Made by a program: the position numbers and the translations under genes
From: Pontibacter ramchanderi
Lineage (GTDB): Bacteria; Bacteroidota; Bacteroidia; Cytophagales; Hymenobacteraceae
Assembly (NCBI RefSeq): GCF_002846395.1
Contig: NZ_PJMU01000003.1
Location: forward strand, 744,001 to 808,000
DNA: 64,000 nt
Reading direction: 5' to 3'
The notes under the pieces: generated by a model
What the model saw: the letters and a program-made list of their open reading frames with translations, nothing else
Database searches by the model: none
What the model was told of the DNA's origin: nothing
Shown here: in pieces, positions 8,903-18,587 of the stretch
How positions within the stretch are numbered: position 1 is the first letter of the stretch
How the letters are laid out: each line of letters starts with the position of its first letter

Positions 8903-11900
8903 ATGAAAAAGTTATTACTATCAACACTGCTTATGTTGCTGTGCGTGATTACTATGCACGCCCAGGTAACAACGAGTAGTATTACCGGATCCGTAAAGGA
9001 TTCAAAAGGTGAGGCTTTGATCGGGGCAACCGTAAGAGCAACACACGGTCCTTCGGGCACCACATACGGTGGTGTGACGAACGTGGAGGGTCGTTTCAAC
9101 ATTCCTAACGTTCGCGTAGGAGGTCCTTACACTATTGAAGTAAGCTACATTGGCTACGAGCCAAAGGTTTACAGCAACATTTCATTGAGCCTTGGTGTTC
9201 CTTACCAGCTTGATGCAAACATGTCTGACTCAGGTCAGGAGCTTCAGGAAGTAATTGTTAGCACAGACCGTTCTTCGGTTTTCAACGCTAACAAAACAGG
9301 TGCTGCTACAAACGTAGGTATACAGCAGCTGGAAAAGCTTCCAACAATTAACAGAAGCGTTACAGACTTCACTCGTCTGACTCCACAGGCCAACGGTAAC
9401 GGCTTTGCCGGCCGCGATGGTCGTTTCAACAACCTTCAGGTAGACGGTGCCAACTTCAACAACGGTTTTGGTCTTAGCTCAAACCCACTTCCTGGCGGTA
9501 ACTCTCAGCCAATCTCTCTTGATGCGATCGAAGAGGTGCAGGTAAACATCGCTCCTTACGACGTGCGTCAGTCAGGCTTTACAGGTGCCGGCATCAACGC
9601 TGTAACACGTAGCGGTACAAACGAATTCTCTGGTTCTGCTTATACCTTCTACAGAAACCAGGATTTCAACGGCAGAAAAGTTGGTGACAACAAACTGCCA
9701 GAGCAGACCGAGAGAAAGAACCAGATCTTTGGTGCCCGCCTTGGTGGCGCGATCATCAAGAACAAATTGTTCTTCTTCGCTAACTTCGAGCACGAAAACG
9801 AGACTTACCCTGGTGTAAACTGGGTGGCTTCTCGCCCAGGCCTTACTGGTCCTAACGTTTCCAGAACAACTGCTGAAGACCTGGAGCGCGTTCGTCAGCA
9901 CCTGATCACCAAATATGGTTATGACCCAGGTGCTTATGAGAACTACGCTAACGAGTTCAACAACAAAAACACGAAGTTCTTAACGCGTATCGACTGGAAC
10001 ATCAGCGACATGCACAAGTTCACGCTTCGTTACAACCAGGTAGTAGGTACAAGCGACCAGACGGTAAACGCCAGCTCTGCTCCTAACCCACGCGCCAGCT
10101 CTGCCCGTATCGGCCAGAACGCGCTTTCTTTCTCTAACTCTAACTACGGCTTCGAGAACACAGTACGTTCTGTAACAGCTGAATTGAACAGCACATTCTC
10201 TTCTGTGCTTTCTAACCAGTTCCTGGCTACTTACAGCCGTATTCAGGACACACGTACTTCTCCAAGCAGCATCTTCCCGTTTGTTGATATCTACAAAGAC
10301 GGTGACCAGTACATGAACTTCGGTTACGAACTGTTCACTTACGAGAACGACGTAATCAACAACAACTACTCTTTCATCAACAACTTGTCTCTTCTTGCAG
10401 GCAAGCACAACCTGACAGGTGGCGCCAGCTTCGAGATCCAGAACTTCGGTAACAGCTACCAGCGTTATGGTACTTCTTACTACCGCTATGCTTCTGTTGA
10501 TGATTTCATTAACGATGCGCGTCCTCTGCAGTTCGGTCTGACTTATCCTTACGAAGGTCAGGATCCGTATTCACGCATCAACTTCGGCATGGCCGGTCTG
10601 TATGCTCAGGATAAATTCGCTGCAACTGACCGTCTGAACCTGACTCTGGGTGTACGTGCTGAACTTCCGATCTACATGAATGATCTGACAGCTAACTCGT
10701 CAATCGACAACCTGACACTGCTTGATCCAGACGGTAATCCAACTACTTACGCTAGCGGTGAGTGGCCTAAGTCAAGAGTACTCCTGTCGCCACGAGTAGG
10801 CTTTAACCTGGATCTGCTGGAAGACCGCTCACTGTCAGTTCGCGGTGGTACAGGTATCTTCTCTGGCCGTATTCCTTTCGTTTGGTTGACCAACATGCCA
10901 ACAAACGCTGGTGTAATCCAGAACGTAGTGGATGGTGTTCCTGCCAGCGCACTTGACGTGATCCGCTTCCAGCCTGAGCGTCTGTACTGGTTAGAGAATG
11001 GCCCGTCTAACGTGTTCATCCGTCAGCCAAACGCTGGTGCTCCTGGTAGCTTCGCCCTGGTTGACCGCGACTTCAAAATGCCACAGGTATGGAGAAGCAG
11101 CTTGGGTGCCGACTACACCATCCCTGGTACACCACTCGTAGCTACTGCTGACATCCTTTACACAAAAGACCTGGTAGGTGTTTACCAGTTCAACGCTAAC
11201 AGAAAACCTGCTACACAGCAGCTGAACAACAACGGTGACAACCGTGATTTCTGGAATGGTTCTTCAAACGCCCAGTATACAACTGCAACTCGTGAGGCCA
11301 TCGTACTGAGCAACACAGACAAAGGTCATTCACTGTCAGCAACTGCTGGTCTTTCAGTGAACTCTAGAACAGGTTTCTTCGGTTCTGCTTTCTATACCTA
11401 CACACAGGCGAAAGACATCACGGGCAACCCAGGTTCTAACGCTGGTTCTGCCTGGTCTAACAACTACTCTATCAACGATCCAAACGAATTGCTGATGGGT
11501 ATTTCTCAGTACTCAATTCCTCACCGTGTAGTAGCTAACGCTTCTTACCGTCTGGAGTATGCTAACCGTTTGGCTACTACAGTATCCCTGTTCTACCAGG
11601 GTTCTTCTCAGGGCCGCTTCTCTTACATCTACAACGGCGACGTGAACAGAGATGGTGTGAGCAGCGACCTGCTTTGGATCCCAAGCAGCTCTGCCGAGAT
11701 GAACTTCGCTCCAATCATGAGCAACGGTCAGGTTCTATTCACAGCTGATCAGCAGCGTCAGGCTTTCGATACTTTCGTATCAAACCAGGGTCTGAAGAGA
11801 GGTGCTTATGCTGAGCGTAACGACGGCATCATGCCTTGGTTCAACCAGTTCGACTTCAGATTGCTGCAGGACATCTTCGGTAACGTAGGTGGCAAGCGCA

Positions 11901-12172
11901 ACACACTGCAGGTAAGCGTTGACGTAAACAACATTGGTAACTTGCTGAACTCTGCCTGGGGCGTAAGAGACCAACTGAACGGTGGCTCGAACTTCCACTA
12001 CCAATTGTTGAGAGTTACTGGCGTTTCAGCTAACGGTGTACCAACTTACAACATGATCACAGTACGCGACAACGATGGCAACACATTCCTGCCAGATTCT
12101 CCATTCCGCGAGAACTTCAGCTTGTCAAGCACTTGGAGCATGCAGCTTGGTCTGCGTTATATCTTCAACTAA
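8903..12172 (+). CDS. Oar-like TonB-dependent receptor, probably highly expressed
   Basis: A 1089-residue outer-membrane receptor and paralogue of the preceding gene. It has a signal peptide MKKLLLSTLL to MHAQ, a CarboxypepD_reg domain with GSVKDSKGEALIGATV, a plug with APYDVRQSGFTGAG, and a barrel ending LGLRYIFN. I chose the ATG at 8903. A longer frame beginning with TTG at 8849 would start inside the -33 promoter element. Codon use differs strikingly from the first copy: GGT, GCT, TCT, CGT, AAC and GTA dominate, as in highly expressed genes, while the first copy uses mixed GC-ending codons. It has its own promoter and terminator, so it is a separate unit. Ligand unknown. Confidence 0.91.
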   Translation: MKKLLLSTLLMLLCVITMHAQVTTSSITGSVKDSKGEALIGATVRATHGPSGTTYGGVTNVEGRFNIPNVRVGGPYTIEVSYIGYEPKVYSNISLSLGVPYQLDANMSDSGQELQEVIVSTDRSSVFNANKTGAATNVGIQQLEKLPTINRSVTDFTRLTPQANGNGFAGRDGRFNNLQVDGANFNNGFGLSSNPLPGGNSQPISLDAIEEVQVNIAPYDVRQSGFTGAGINAVTRSGTNEFSGSAYTFYRNQDFNGRKVGDNKLPEQTERKNQIFGARLGGAIIKNKLFFFANFEHENETYPGVNWVASRPGLTGPNVSRTTAEDLERVRQHLITKYGYDPGAYENYANEFNNKNTKFLTRIDWNISDMHKFTLRYNQVVGTSDQTVNASSAPNPRASSARIGQNALSFSNSNYGFENTVRSVTAELNSTFSSVLSNQFLATYSRIQDTRTSPSSIFPFVDIYKDGDQYMNFGYELFTYENDVINNNYSFINNLSLLAGKHNLTGGASFEIQNFGNSYQRYGTSYYRYASVDDFINDARPLQFGLTYPYEGQDPYSRINFGMAGLYAQDKFAATDRLNLTLGVRAELPIYMNDLTANSSIDNLTLLDPDGNPTTYASGEWPKSRVLLSPRVGFNLDLLEDRSLSVRGGTGIFSGRIPFVWLTNMPTNAGVIQNVVDGVPASALDVIRFQPERLYWLENGPSNVFIRQPNAGAPGSFALVDRDFKMPQVWRSSLGADYTIPGTPLVATADILYTKDLVGVYQFNANRKPATQQLNNNGDNRDFWNGSSNAQYTTATREAIVLSNTDKGHSLSATAGLSVNSRTGFFGSAFYTYTQAKDITGNPGSNAGSAWSNNYSINDPNELLMGISQYSIPHRVVANASYRLEYANRLATTVSLFYQGSSQGRFSYIYNGDVNRDGVSSDLLWIPSSSAEMNFAPIMSNGQVLFTADQQRQAFDTFVSNQGLKRGAYAERNDGIMPWFNQFDFRLLQDIFGNVGGKRNTLQVSVDVNNIGNLLNSAWGVRDQLNGGSNFHYQLLRVTGVSANGVPTYNMITVRDNDGNTFLPDSPFRENFSLSSTWSMQLGLRYIFN

Positions 12173-12191
12173 GGAGAAATAGCTCATAAAG

Positions 12192-12223
12192 AAAAGGCGG
12201 GACAAATGTCCCGCCTTTTTTAT
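12192..12223 (+). terminator. Intrinsic terminator of the second Oar-like gene
   Basis: AAAAGGCGGGAC and GTCCCGCCTTTT pair around a short loop and are followed by a T-run. It lies 20 bp after the stop codon. Confidence 0.9.
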
Positions 12224-12246
12224 TTTCAAAATCTAGCGCTTCGGCT

Positions 12247-12276
12247 TTTGCATATTCAAAATTTGTTCTAATTTTG
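12247..12276 (+). promoter_or_regulatory. Promoter of tRNA-Ala
   Basis: TTTG (12247-12250) and TAATTTTG (12269-12276) are separated by 18 bases, fitting the Bacteroidota -33/-7 consensus. The tRNA begins 13 bases after the -7 box. Confidence 0.75.
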
Positions 12277-12288
12277 TGACACTCAAAC

Positions 12289-12362
<74 letters not shown>

Positions 12363-12363
12363 C

Positions 12364-12393
12364 AAAAGGCAACTCAATCGGGTTGCCTTTTTC
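12364..12393 (+). terminator. Terminator of tRNA-Ala
   Basis: AAAAGGCAAC pairs with GGTTGCCTTT around a short loop, followed by T-rich sequence, directly after the tRNA 3' end. Confidence 0.85.
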
Positions 12394-12760
12394 TGTTTTA
12401 CGGCTATACCTACTTGATACAGTGTGCTGGTAAACAGCCATACTATAATAGAAATACCAAGCCATGGTGTATGCGCGGCACAGCGCTAAATCACTCCAAA
12501 CATGCAAACCTAGTCAGGTATACCTGGAATGTTCAGAATTGCAATTTACAACCCGGCAAGCCTACCGACGGCCCTAAACAGAGAGAACCAACCCCAGATA
12601 GAAGAAGGTACATACACTTGACTCAGCTGGCTTAAGTTTTTATGAGATGGAAGGCTAAGCTATACCTAAGAAGCCGGGAGCACTGAGGTATAGCGAGGAA
12701 TAAGCCCTCAGGTATACCTGCCGCCTTTTCTGCCTTGAAATGAAAGTTGAAGGTATTAGC
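12394..12760. other. 367-bp intergenic region with five AGGTATA/TATACCT sites
   Basis: No gene is credible here. Heptamer sites lie at 12405, 12516 (the full palindrome AGGTATACCT), 12661, 12686 and 12710 (palindrome again). I found no repeat of the tRNA 3' end that would mark an attachment site. Confidence 0.55.
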
Positions 12761-14488
12761 CTAAAAGTAGTAGCCTGAAAGCTTGTCGAAGTATTCCTTG
12801 AATTTCTTCTCGGTATGCCTGAGATCCGAAATATCAGTGAACAAGGTAGGCGAGAACAGGCCGTTGCCTTGCGTTTGATTTCCGAGCTCTGAGGCAATCT
12901 GATCGAAAGGATGTTTGATGCCGTTCTGTTTTACCCTATACCCAAACCGGCCAACAGGTATTCTGCCTCTTCCCATGATCTTGGTATGAGACAGTGCCAG
13001 CAGGTATTCGAACATGTCGAACAGGTCTTCATATGCCTTGTCGTGCGGCAGCAGGGGACTAAAGAAAGGTTTCAACTTTGAGAAAAGCAGCTCCGACATG
13101 GGCACGAGTTGCCTGTTACCCAAAGCCTCCCGCAGTGTATTGTAATCAAGCACCTTCGCAACATGCACATGGTCGAGGATAGGCGCCTCTCCATCCTTTA
13201 CGTAAGAAGTCATGGAGAACATTTTAGATAGTAAGCGGTAGTCCTTTTTAAGGACGCTGGCAAGCCCAATGCTGTAAAGGAAAATGAGCCCGGGCAACGT
13301 TTCCAGGTCATGCCATACGCCTACGTCTCCCTGACGGTCTTTTTCAGACGTAAAGCAGGCCAAATTATTGAGCCAGGTGCTATGGTGCTGGTCTTTCCCC
13401 CAATAAACGCCATTTACGAACAGTTCGCACAGAGTGCCGCACTGCTTGAAATAATGGTCTACCCTGGCCTTTATTTCTTCTTTGGTAGGTATAGTGCTAA
13501 GCGGCAAAGCATTGAAGTTCGCACTCAGCTGGTCCACTTCATCCCTGATCAGGTCGTGCAGCGCGATGAACTGATCGTCCTGCACAATGTATTTCTTCAG
13601 CCTGGCAACGGCCACCTGCGAGGCCGACAGATGCATCGGCCTGGCTTTTTCAAGCACTTCTATTTTTTCGCTCAGCTCTTTAAAGAATGAGTCGGCACTG
13701 TCAATGCTCACAGACTTGCCTCTTCTGATATAGGCTAGCTCCTCCAGCTCCACTCCCGGCTTGTCTGAGTAAGTAAAATAGTTGGAGAACCGAAACTTGT
13801 TGGAAGTCTCCAGCGCTTCTTTCAGCACCCTGTCGCGCTCAGCTGACCAGCCGCAGGTAATCAGGCCAAAGTTATCTGACACGTAGCGCAGTAACTCCGA
13901 CAGTCTTTCCTCATACTTGTCTGCCTCGCTTTTTATGTTCAGGAAGCTCGAGTCGATGTAGTCGCCGTTGATCTTGATAACCGTGACCTTGGCATGGACA
14001 ATGGGTAGGGAGTTCACGATGTGATTCGGGCAGCTGATCACGACCGGCTCAATTCCGATGCAACGTAGGGCATTCTCCATCAGCCTGTCAAGCGTGGTGG
14101 TGAGGATGACCCGCACGTATCCTTTACTCACCAGGCGGGCAATGATCTGGTGAGCAAGCGTTGGCTTCTTTAGTCCTTCCTCGAGCTCTGCCTCGCTCGG
14201 CTCAAAGTATCTTCGCAGCAGGTTATGCCGTTCGGTTTCTGTGTTGGCAAGCGGCTCTAGCATGTTCGCATAGCCCGGCTTTTCGCCGAACCGCTCCAAA
14301 AACCACTCTTCAGGATTGGGCATGCCCCCTGCATTCTCAAATACAGCGATCTGCCTGATCAGGTCCGAGGCGATCTCCTTATCCGTAGGTATACCGGCGC
14401 TCCTGGCAACGCCAGAGCCAAGCAGCAAAGCAAATGCGCTTTTGTTGTTGAAAACCGAATGTGCTACAGAAGATACCTGCGTATTCAT
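12761..14488 (-). CDS. SIR2-like domain protein with atypical active-site positions
   Basis: A 575-residue cytoplasmic protein. The N-terminal 300 residues form a SIR2-like NAD-binding domain: GSGVARSAGIPT (24-35), TTTLDRLME (130-138), INGDYID (173-179) and LITCGWSAERD (209-219). SIR2 enzymes normally have Asn in TTNxD and His in HGD; here I read Thr132 and Asn174. The C-terminal 270 residues are helical with no recognised domain. Lone SIR2-plus-helical proteins often act in phage defence as NAD-depleting effectors (family knowledge), but no partner such as HerA, Argonaute or a TIR gene is beside it. It lies between tRNA-Ala and a DUF2267 gene. A defence role is an inference, and loss of NADase activity is possible. 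Confidence 0.75.
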   Translation of the reverse strand: MNTQVSSVAHSVFNNKSAFALLLGSGVARSAGIPTDKEIASDLIRQIAVFENAGGMPNPEEWFLERFGEKPGYANMLEPLANTETERHNLLRRYFEPSEAELEEGLKKPTLAHQIIARLVSKGYVRVILTTTLDRLMENALRCIGIEPVVISCPNHIVNSLPIVHAKVTVIKINGDYIDSSFLNIKSEADKYEERLSELLRYVSDNFGLITCGWSAERDRVLKEALETSNKFRFSNYFTYSDKPGVELEELAYIRRGKSVSIDSADSFFKELSEKIEVLEKARPMHLSASQVAVARLKKYIVQDDQFIALHDLIRDEVDQLSANFNALPLSTIPTKEEIKARVDHYFKQCGTLCELFVNGVYWGKDQHHSTWLNNLACFTSEKDRQGDVGVWHDLETLPGLIFLYSIGLASVLKKDYRLLSKMFSMTSYVKDGEAPILDHVHVAKVLDYNTLREALGNRQLVPMSELLFSKLKPFFSPLLPHDKAYEDLFDMFEYLLALSHTKIMGRGRIPVGRFGYRVKQNGIKHPFDQIASELGNQTQGNGLFSPTLFTDISDLRHTEKKFKEYFDKLSGYYF

Positions 14489-14564
14489 GCTAATGGGTGC
14501 ATCTATGCCGGTACAATATATAGATTATTTTATACTAAAACCACCAAATATCAACTAAAAAAAA

Positions 14565-14585
14565 TTGCACCTAAATTTAGTGCAA
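14565..14585. promoter_or_regulatory. Near-perfect palindrome between divergent genes
   Basis: TTGCAC, one extra C, TAAATTTA and GTGCAA would form a perfect 20-bp palindrome if that single C were removed. It lies 77 bp before the SIR2 gene and 173 bp before the DUF2267 gene, as expected for an operator. The binding protein is unknown. Confidence 0.4.
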
Positions 14586-14757
14586 AGCTACACAGAAAAT
14601 CAATTGTGCTTCTAATCACGGCAACTGCTAAACTGCTTCCAAAAATGCCCAATTCCATTGCCTCCTGACACTGTTCGCCCCAAAGCAAGGTATAGTGGAA
14701 CATGCCCCCCTCCTGTTCGTACCTTATAGGACGTAACGCTTAAAGAAGGGAGGATCT

Positions 14758-15192
14758 ATGCCATTTATTTTTGAAGACTGCAAAAGAGAAGCAGCCGCGC
14801 TGCTGCAGAACGTAGCAACAGAGCTAGAGACGAAAGACCTCAACAAAGCCGGCCGTATTTTCAGGGCTGTGCTGCAATCCATTCGGGATAGATTGCCTGT
14901 GCATGATGCCATCCATTTTGCGGCACAACTTCCGGTCTTTTGGAAAGGCATTTACTTCGACCAGTATGATCCGGACAAGGTACCGGTTAAAATTGAGGAC
15001 GCCGGCGACTGGATCAATTACATCCGCAGCAAGAACGCCTTTGCCGCCAATAACGATTTTCAGCAGGACGAGGAAATCATGGCAGCTTTCCGGGCAGTGT
15101 TTCAGGCTCTGCAACGCACCATGACCAACGAGCAGCTGCAACTGGTAAGGGAATCACTTAATGAGGACATTCAGGAATTGCTGGCTGCCTAA
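14758..15192 (+). CDS. DUF2267 family protein
   Basis: A 144-residue cytoplasmic, mostly helical protein that matches DUF2267: an N-terminal helix followed by GRIFRAVLQSIRDRLPVHDA and HFAAQLPVFWKGIYFD, the family's typical segments. The function of DUF2267 proteins is not established. An unusually strong Shine-Dalgarno sequence (GGGAGG, 14748-14753) precedes the ATG, which is uncommon in Bacteroidota and fixes the start. It is divergent from the SIR2 gene and convergent with cysK, with a shared terminator between. Confidence 0.85.
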   Translation: MPFIFEDCKREAAALLQNVATELETKDLNKAGRIFRAVLQSIRDRLPVHDAIHFAAQLPVFWKGIYFDQYDPDKVPVKIEDAGDWINYIRSKNAFAANNDFQQDEEIMAAFRAVFQALQRTMTNEQLQLVRESLNEDIQELLAA

Positions 15193-15196
15193 AAAG

Positions 15197-15242
15197 GAAA
15201 ATGGGACGCCCGTTGCCAAAAGCAACAGGCGGCCCATTTTTT
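15197..15242. terminator. Bidirectional terminator between DUF2267 gene and cysK
   Basis: An imperfect hairpin with arms AAAATGGG..CGCC..TTGC and GCAA..GGCG..CCCATTTT, A-rich on the left and T-rich on the right. It lies between two convergent genes. Confidence 0.75.
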
Positions 15243-15260
15243 AGACGCATACCTCCCGTT

Positions 15261-16178
15261 CTACATAAACAGCCCCTCTACTGACAGATAACGCTCACCT
15301 GTATCGTAACAGAAGGTCAGCACCCTGGCACCCTCGGGGATCTCCTCGTCCAATTTCTGCTGCACAGCGGCCAAAGATGCGCCAGACGATACGCCCACAA
15401 ATATACCTTCTTCCATGGCGGCTCGCCTTGCAAAGTCATAGGCGTCGTCGGCGGCCACCGGCACGACGCCATCCAACAGACTAGTGTCCATTATATCAGG
15501 TATAAAACCGGCCCCTATACCCTGGATCGGGTGCGGCCCTGGCTGTCCGCCGCTCAGCACCGGCGAAGCGGCCGGCTCCACTGCGTATACTTTCAGGTTA
15601 GGGAAATGCCGCTTCAGCACTTTGGCCACCCCCGTAATGTGCCCTCCGGTGCCCACTCCGGTTATAAGGTAGTCAAAGCCTTCCGGAAAATCAGTCAGAA
15701 TTTCCTGCGCCGTGGTCTCGATGTGGACCTGTGTGTTGGCCTCGTTGTCGAACTGCATGGGCATCCAGGATGCGTCATACTCCCCGAGCATCTCGCGGGC
15801 ACGCTCGATGGCTCCTTTCATACCCTTTTCGCGTGGCGTTAGCTCCAGTTTGGCGCCATAAGCCGTCATCAGCCTGCGCCGCTCAATCGACATCGACTCC
15901 GGCATCACCAGAATCAGGTGGTAGCCTTTCACGGCGGCAACCATAGCCAGCCCAACGCCGGTGTTGCCGGAGGTGGGCTCAATGATCACACTGTCCTTTT
16001 TGAGGATGCCTTTCGTTTCGGCGTCTTCGATCATGGCCAGGGCGATGCGGTCTTTTATACTGCCACCGGGGTTGGCGCGCTCCAGCTTCATCCATACCTC
16101 TGCTTTGTCCTTAAACATGCAGTTGATCTTTACATGGGGCGTTCTGCCTATGGTCTCCAATATGCTATTCGCTTTCAT
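15261..16178 (-). CDS. cysK: Cysteine synthase (O-acetylserine sulfhydrylase)
   Basis: A PLP enzyme that joins O-acetylserine and sulfide to make cysteine in the cytoplasm. It has 305 residues, the normal length. The PLP lysine is Lys42 in PGGSIKDR, the substrate loop is PTSGNTG (68-74), and the phosphate-binding glycine loop is [10 protein letters not shown]. It lies 11 bp downstream of cysE in the same direction, so the two steps of cysteine synthesis form one operon. Confidence 0.96.
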   Translation of the reverse strand: MKANSILETIGRTPHVKINCMFKDKAEVWMKLERANPGGSIKDRIALAMIEDAETKGILKKDSVIIEPTSGNTGVGLAMVAAVKGYHLILVMPESMSIERRRLMTAYGAKLELTPREKGMKGAIERAREMLGEYDASWMPMQFDNEANTQVHIETTAQEILTDFPEGFDYLITGVGTGGHITGVAKVLKRHFPNLKVYAVEPAASPVLSGGQPGPHPIQGIGAGFIPDIMDTSLLDGVVPVAADDAYDFARRAAMEEGIFVGVSSGASLAAVQQKLDEEIPEGARVLTFCYDTGERYLSVEGLFM

Positions 16179-16189
16179 ACGGTCTCTTT

Positions 16190-17032
16190 TTAGATTGAAA
16201 AATTCAGAACATTGGCTCTATCTTCGTAATAACTCACTCTTATCTGCGGGTGGTGGTATACTCTGGCGAATGGCGGAACGCTTTCAGTAAGCCACACATT
16301 CCCCCCTATTATGCTGCTGTGCCCCACCACGGTCTTGCCGCCCAGAATGGTCGCGCCGGCATAAATGATCACATTGTCCTCGATGGTGGGGTGCCGCTTT
16401 ACATTGGCCATGGATTTCTCAACACTAAGCGCCCCAAGCGTTACACCCTGGTATACCTTCACGTTATCGCCGATCTCGGCCGTCTCTCCTATCACGACAC
16501 CCGTGCCGTGGTCTATGCAGAAACGGGCTCCTATGTTAGCCCGCGGATGAATGTCTATACCTGTTTTGGTATGTGCATAGGTGGCCAGCACGCGCGGCAG
16601 CAGAGGGACACCCATGCGGCAGAACTGATGCGCTAGCCTGTAAACCGCCACCGCGAAAAAGCCAGGGTAGGTACGGATTACCTCGTCCACGTTTACGGCG
16701 GCCGGGTCGCCCGCCTCTATGGCGGCGGCATCGTCGTTAAGCTGCTGCTGCAGGTCAGGCACGGCCTCAAAATAGGCATCGGCAATTTCGTAGGGCTTGC
16801 CAGGCAGTCTTTCCTCTATCCTGTACAAAATCTTCTCCAGGTCAGCGCGCAGCAACATGGCATAGGCCTCCACCTCGGAGCGGGAGCTGAACGAGCGCTC
16901 AGACAAAGACGGAAAAAGCAATTGCAGCACGCCATCCAGAAAAGCACAGCTCATGGAGTGGGGCACCACATGGCGCGACTGCTGGTGCACGGCGGTTAGG
17001 TGGTCAATAAAAGATGGGCTGATCGCTGTCAT
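16190..17032 (-). CDS. cysE: Serine O-acetyltransferase
   Basis: Acetylates serine with acetyl-CoA, the first and feedback-controlled step of cysteine synthesis. About 280 residues from the chosen start. The C-terminal left-handed beta-helix shows hexapeptide repeats ([41 protein letters not shown]), with the catalytic His in CIDHGTG. The N-terminal half is helical, as in the EpsC/CysE group. The frame opens further upstream (to 17083), but Met at 17032 begins the conserved part. It precedes cysK by 11 bp. Confidence 0.94.
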   Translation of the reverse strand: MTAISPSFIDHLTAVHQQSRHVVPHSMSCAFLDGVLQLLFPSLSERSFSSRSEVEAYAMLLRADLEKILYRIEERLPGKPYEIADAYFEAVPDLQQQLNDDAAAIEAGDPAAVNVDEVIRTYPGFFAVAVYRLAHQFCRMGVPLLPRVLATYAHTKTGIDIHPRANIGARFCIDHGTGVVIGETAEIGDNVKVYQGVTLGALSVEKSMANVKRHPTIEDNVIIYAGATILGGKTVVGHSSIIGGNVWLTESVPPFARVYHHPQIRVSYYEDRANVLNFSI

Positions 17033-17242
17033 GGTGATGGTGAAACAACTAGTCCTGGCGAAAGTTTGCAGCAGTGCCTGCAATAGAATCCTATACGGCC
17101 AACCAATATGCTCCGTCTAGGCCTAACGCAAAATATTGCCCAGGATGGGATGGCGCAACGGTAAATAAGCAATGTCTGGTCGTAAGGCCGCTGTATACAG
17201 CCTACTTACCTGGGCTATACCTGTTACAGACTGCCTTAACCT

Positions 17243-18409
17243 TTATTTCCGGTCTTTCACGACCAGGTTCAGGTATAGGAAGCCGAGCAAGGCAAACGCG
17301 CCACCTATCCAGAACACAAGGCTGAAGCGGGAGGGGTCGTTGGCGTAGATCCAACCCGAAGCCAGGGCGCCAAATCCTATACCTGCCTCCAGGGCGATGT
17401 ACATGGTGGCCATGGCGCGACCGCGGTGGTCAGGGTGACTCAGGTCGATGGTCCAGGCGAAAACGGTAGGGGAGTTCATGCCCACGGCCACTCCGAATAC
17501 AGCCGCTGCCAGCAGCAACTCCGTTGCCGTGTCGGCCCAGCCGATGAGGCCCATGGCTACCACCAGCAAGCCGGAGCTGATCTTGAGCACCCGGATGCGG
17601 CCGTACTTATCAGAGGCTCTGCCAGCCAGAAAACGAATAGCGAGCGAGGATAGCGTAAAGCTGGTAAAGAAAAGACCTTTGTTTTCGATGCCCAGGTGCT
17701 CGCTGAAGTCAGGTATAATGGTGAGGATGATGCCAAATGAAACCACTGTGAGCATCATCACAATAGAGGGATTCAACACCCGGGGCTCGAAGATTTCTTT
17801 GCGGGAGATCTTGAGCAGCCCCATCCGGAAGCGGTTCGGGTTATCGAGCGTTTCGTGCATGCGGGCCACCACCGCCACCGACAGAAAGGCCGCTGCCGAT
17901 GAGGAGTAGAACATGGCATTGAGCGAAAAGCTGTTGGCAATAGCCGCTCCCATGGCGGGACCCGCCGCCATACCCAGGCTGCCCGCCAGGCCCAACAGAC
18001 CGGTAGCCTCCCCTCTGCGCTCCGTCGGGATGATGTCGGCCACGTAAGCAGCCGTGCCGGTTGGTGTAAACCCGGTTGAAAAGCCATGCACCAGGCGCAA
18101 TAGCAAGAAGGCCGCCACAGTGCCGGTGATCGGGTAGAGGAAGCCGCATAAAATGCAGACCGCCCCACCAATCAGCATGACAGGTATACGCCCCATTTTG
18201 TCGGCCAGCTGCCCGCTGAAGGGCCGTGACAAACCGGCTGTAAGTGTGAAAAGGGAAATAATCAGTCCTTTGTACTCAGCGCCACCCAGCTGCGTGATGT
18301 AGTTGGGCAGCTCCGGGATGATCATGTTGAAGCTTGCGAAGAAAAGAAAAGAGCTCAGGCACAGCAATCCAAATTGAAGTCCATACACACGTGTTTTCAG
18401 CTCGGCCAT
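17243..18409 (-). CDS. MFS transporter
   Basis: A 388-residue inner-membrane protein with about 12 hydrophobic segments. Major-facilitator signatures are visible: GQLADKMGRIP between TM2 and TM3 (GxLaDrxGrr type), RLVHGFSTGF in TM4 and GRASDKYGRIR in the second half, repeating the first-half motif. I chose the Met at 18409; the open frame runs on to 18595, but the extra 62 residues are not membrane-like. Substrate unknown; drug/sugar efflux subfamilies are the nearest type. Confidence 0.9.
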   Translation of the reverse strand: MAELKTRVYGLQFGLLCLSSFLFFASFNMIIPELPNYITQLGGAEYKGLIISLFTLTAGLSRPFSGQLADKMGRIPVMLIGGAVCILCGFLYPITGTVAAFLLLRLVHGFSTGFTPTGTAAYVADIIPTERRGEATGLLGLAGSLGMAAGPAMGAAIANSFSLNAMFYSSSAAAFLSVAVVARMHETLDNPNRFRMGLLKISRKEIFEPRVLNPSIVMMLTVVSFGIILTIIPDFSEHLGIENKGLFFTSFTLSSLAIRFLAGRASDKYGRIRVLKISSGLLVVAMGLIGWADTATELLLAAAVFGVAVGMNSPTVFAWTIDLSHPDHRGRAMATMYIALEAGIGFGALASGWIYANDPSRFSLVFWIGGAFALLGFLYLNLVVKDRK

Positions 18410-18528
18410 AGTCAGTTTAAAGCCGCAAGTTCCGAAAACAATTGCTCCAAAGCTACAGCCCGGGCAATTAGTGTCTCCCTGGTCAGTAGTAATCCACCAG
18501 CCCGATTGGGTCTTGTTTGGCAATGCTG

Positions 18529-18558
18529 TAAAAAAAATAAGCAGCCGTGGGCTGCTTC
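18529..18558 (-). terminator. Terminator of the small exported protein gene
   Basis: On the minus strand AAGCAGCC and GGCTGCTT pair around CAC and are followed by a run of T. It lies 30 bp after the stop of the gene at 18588. Confidence 0.75.
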
Positions 18559-18587
18559 GCGTGATGTATTGCAATGCTAACCAGCAA

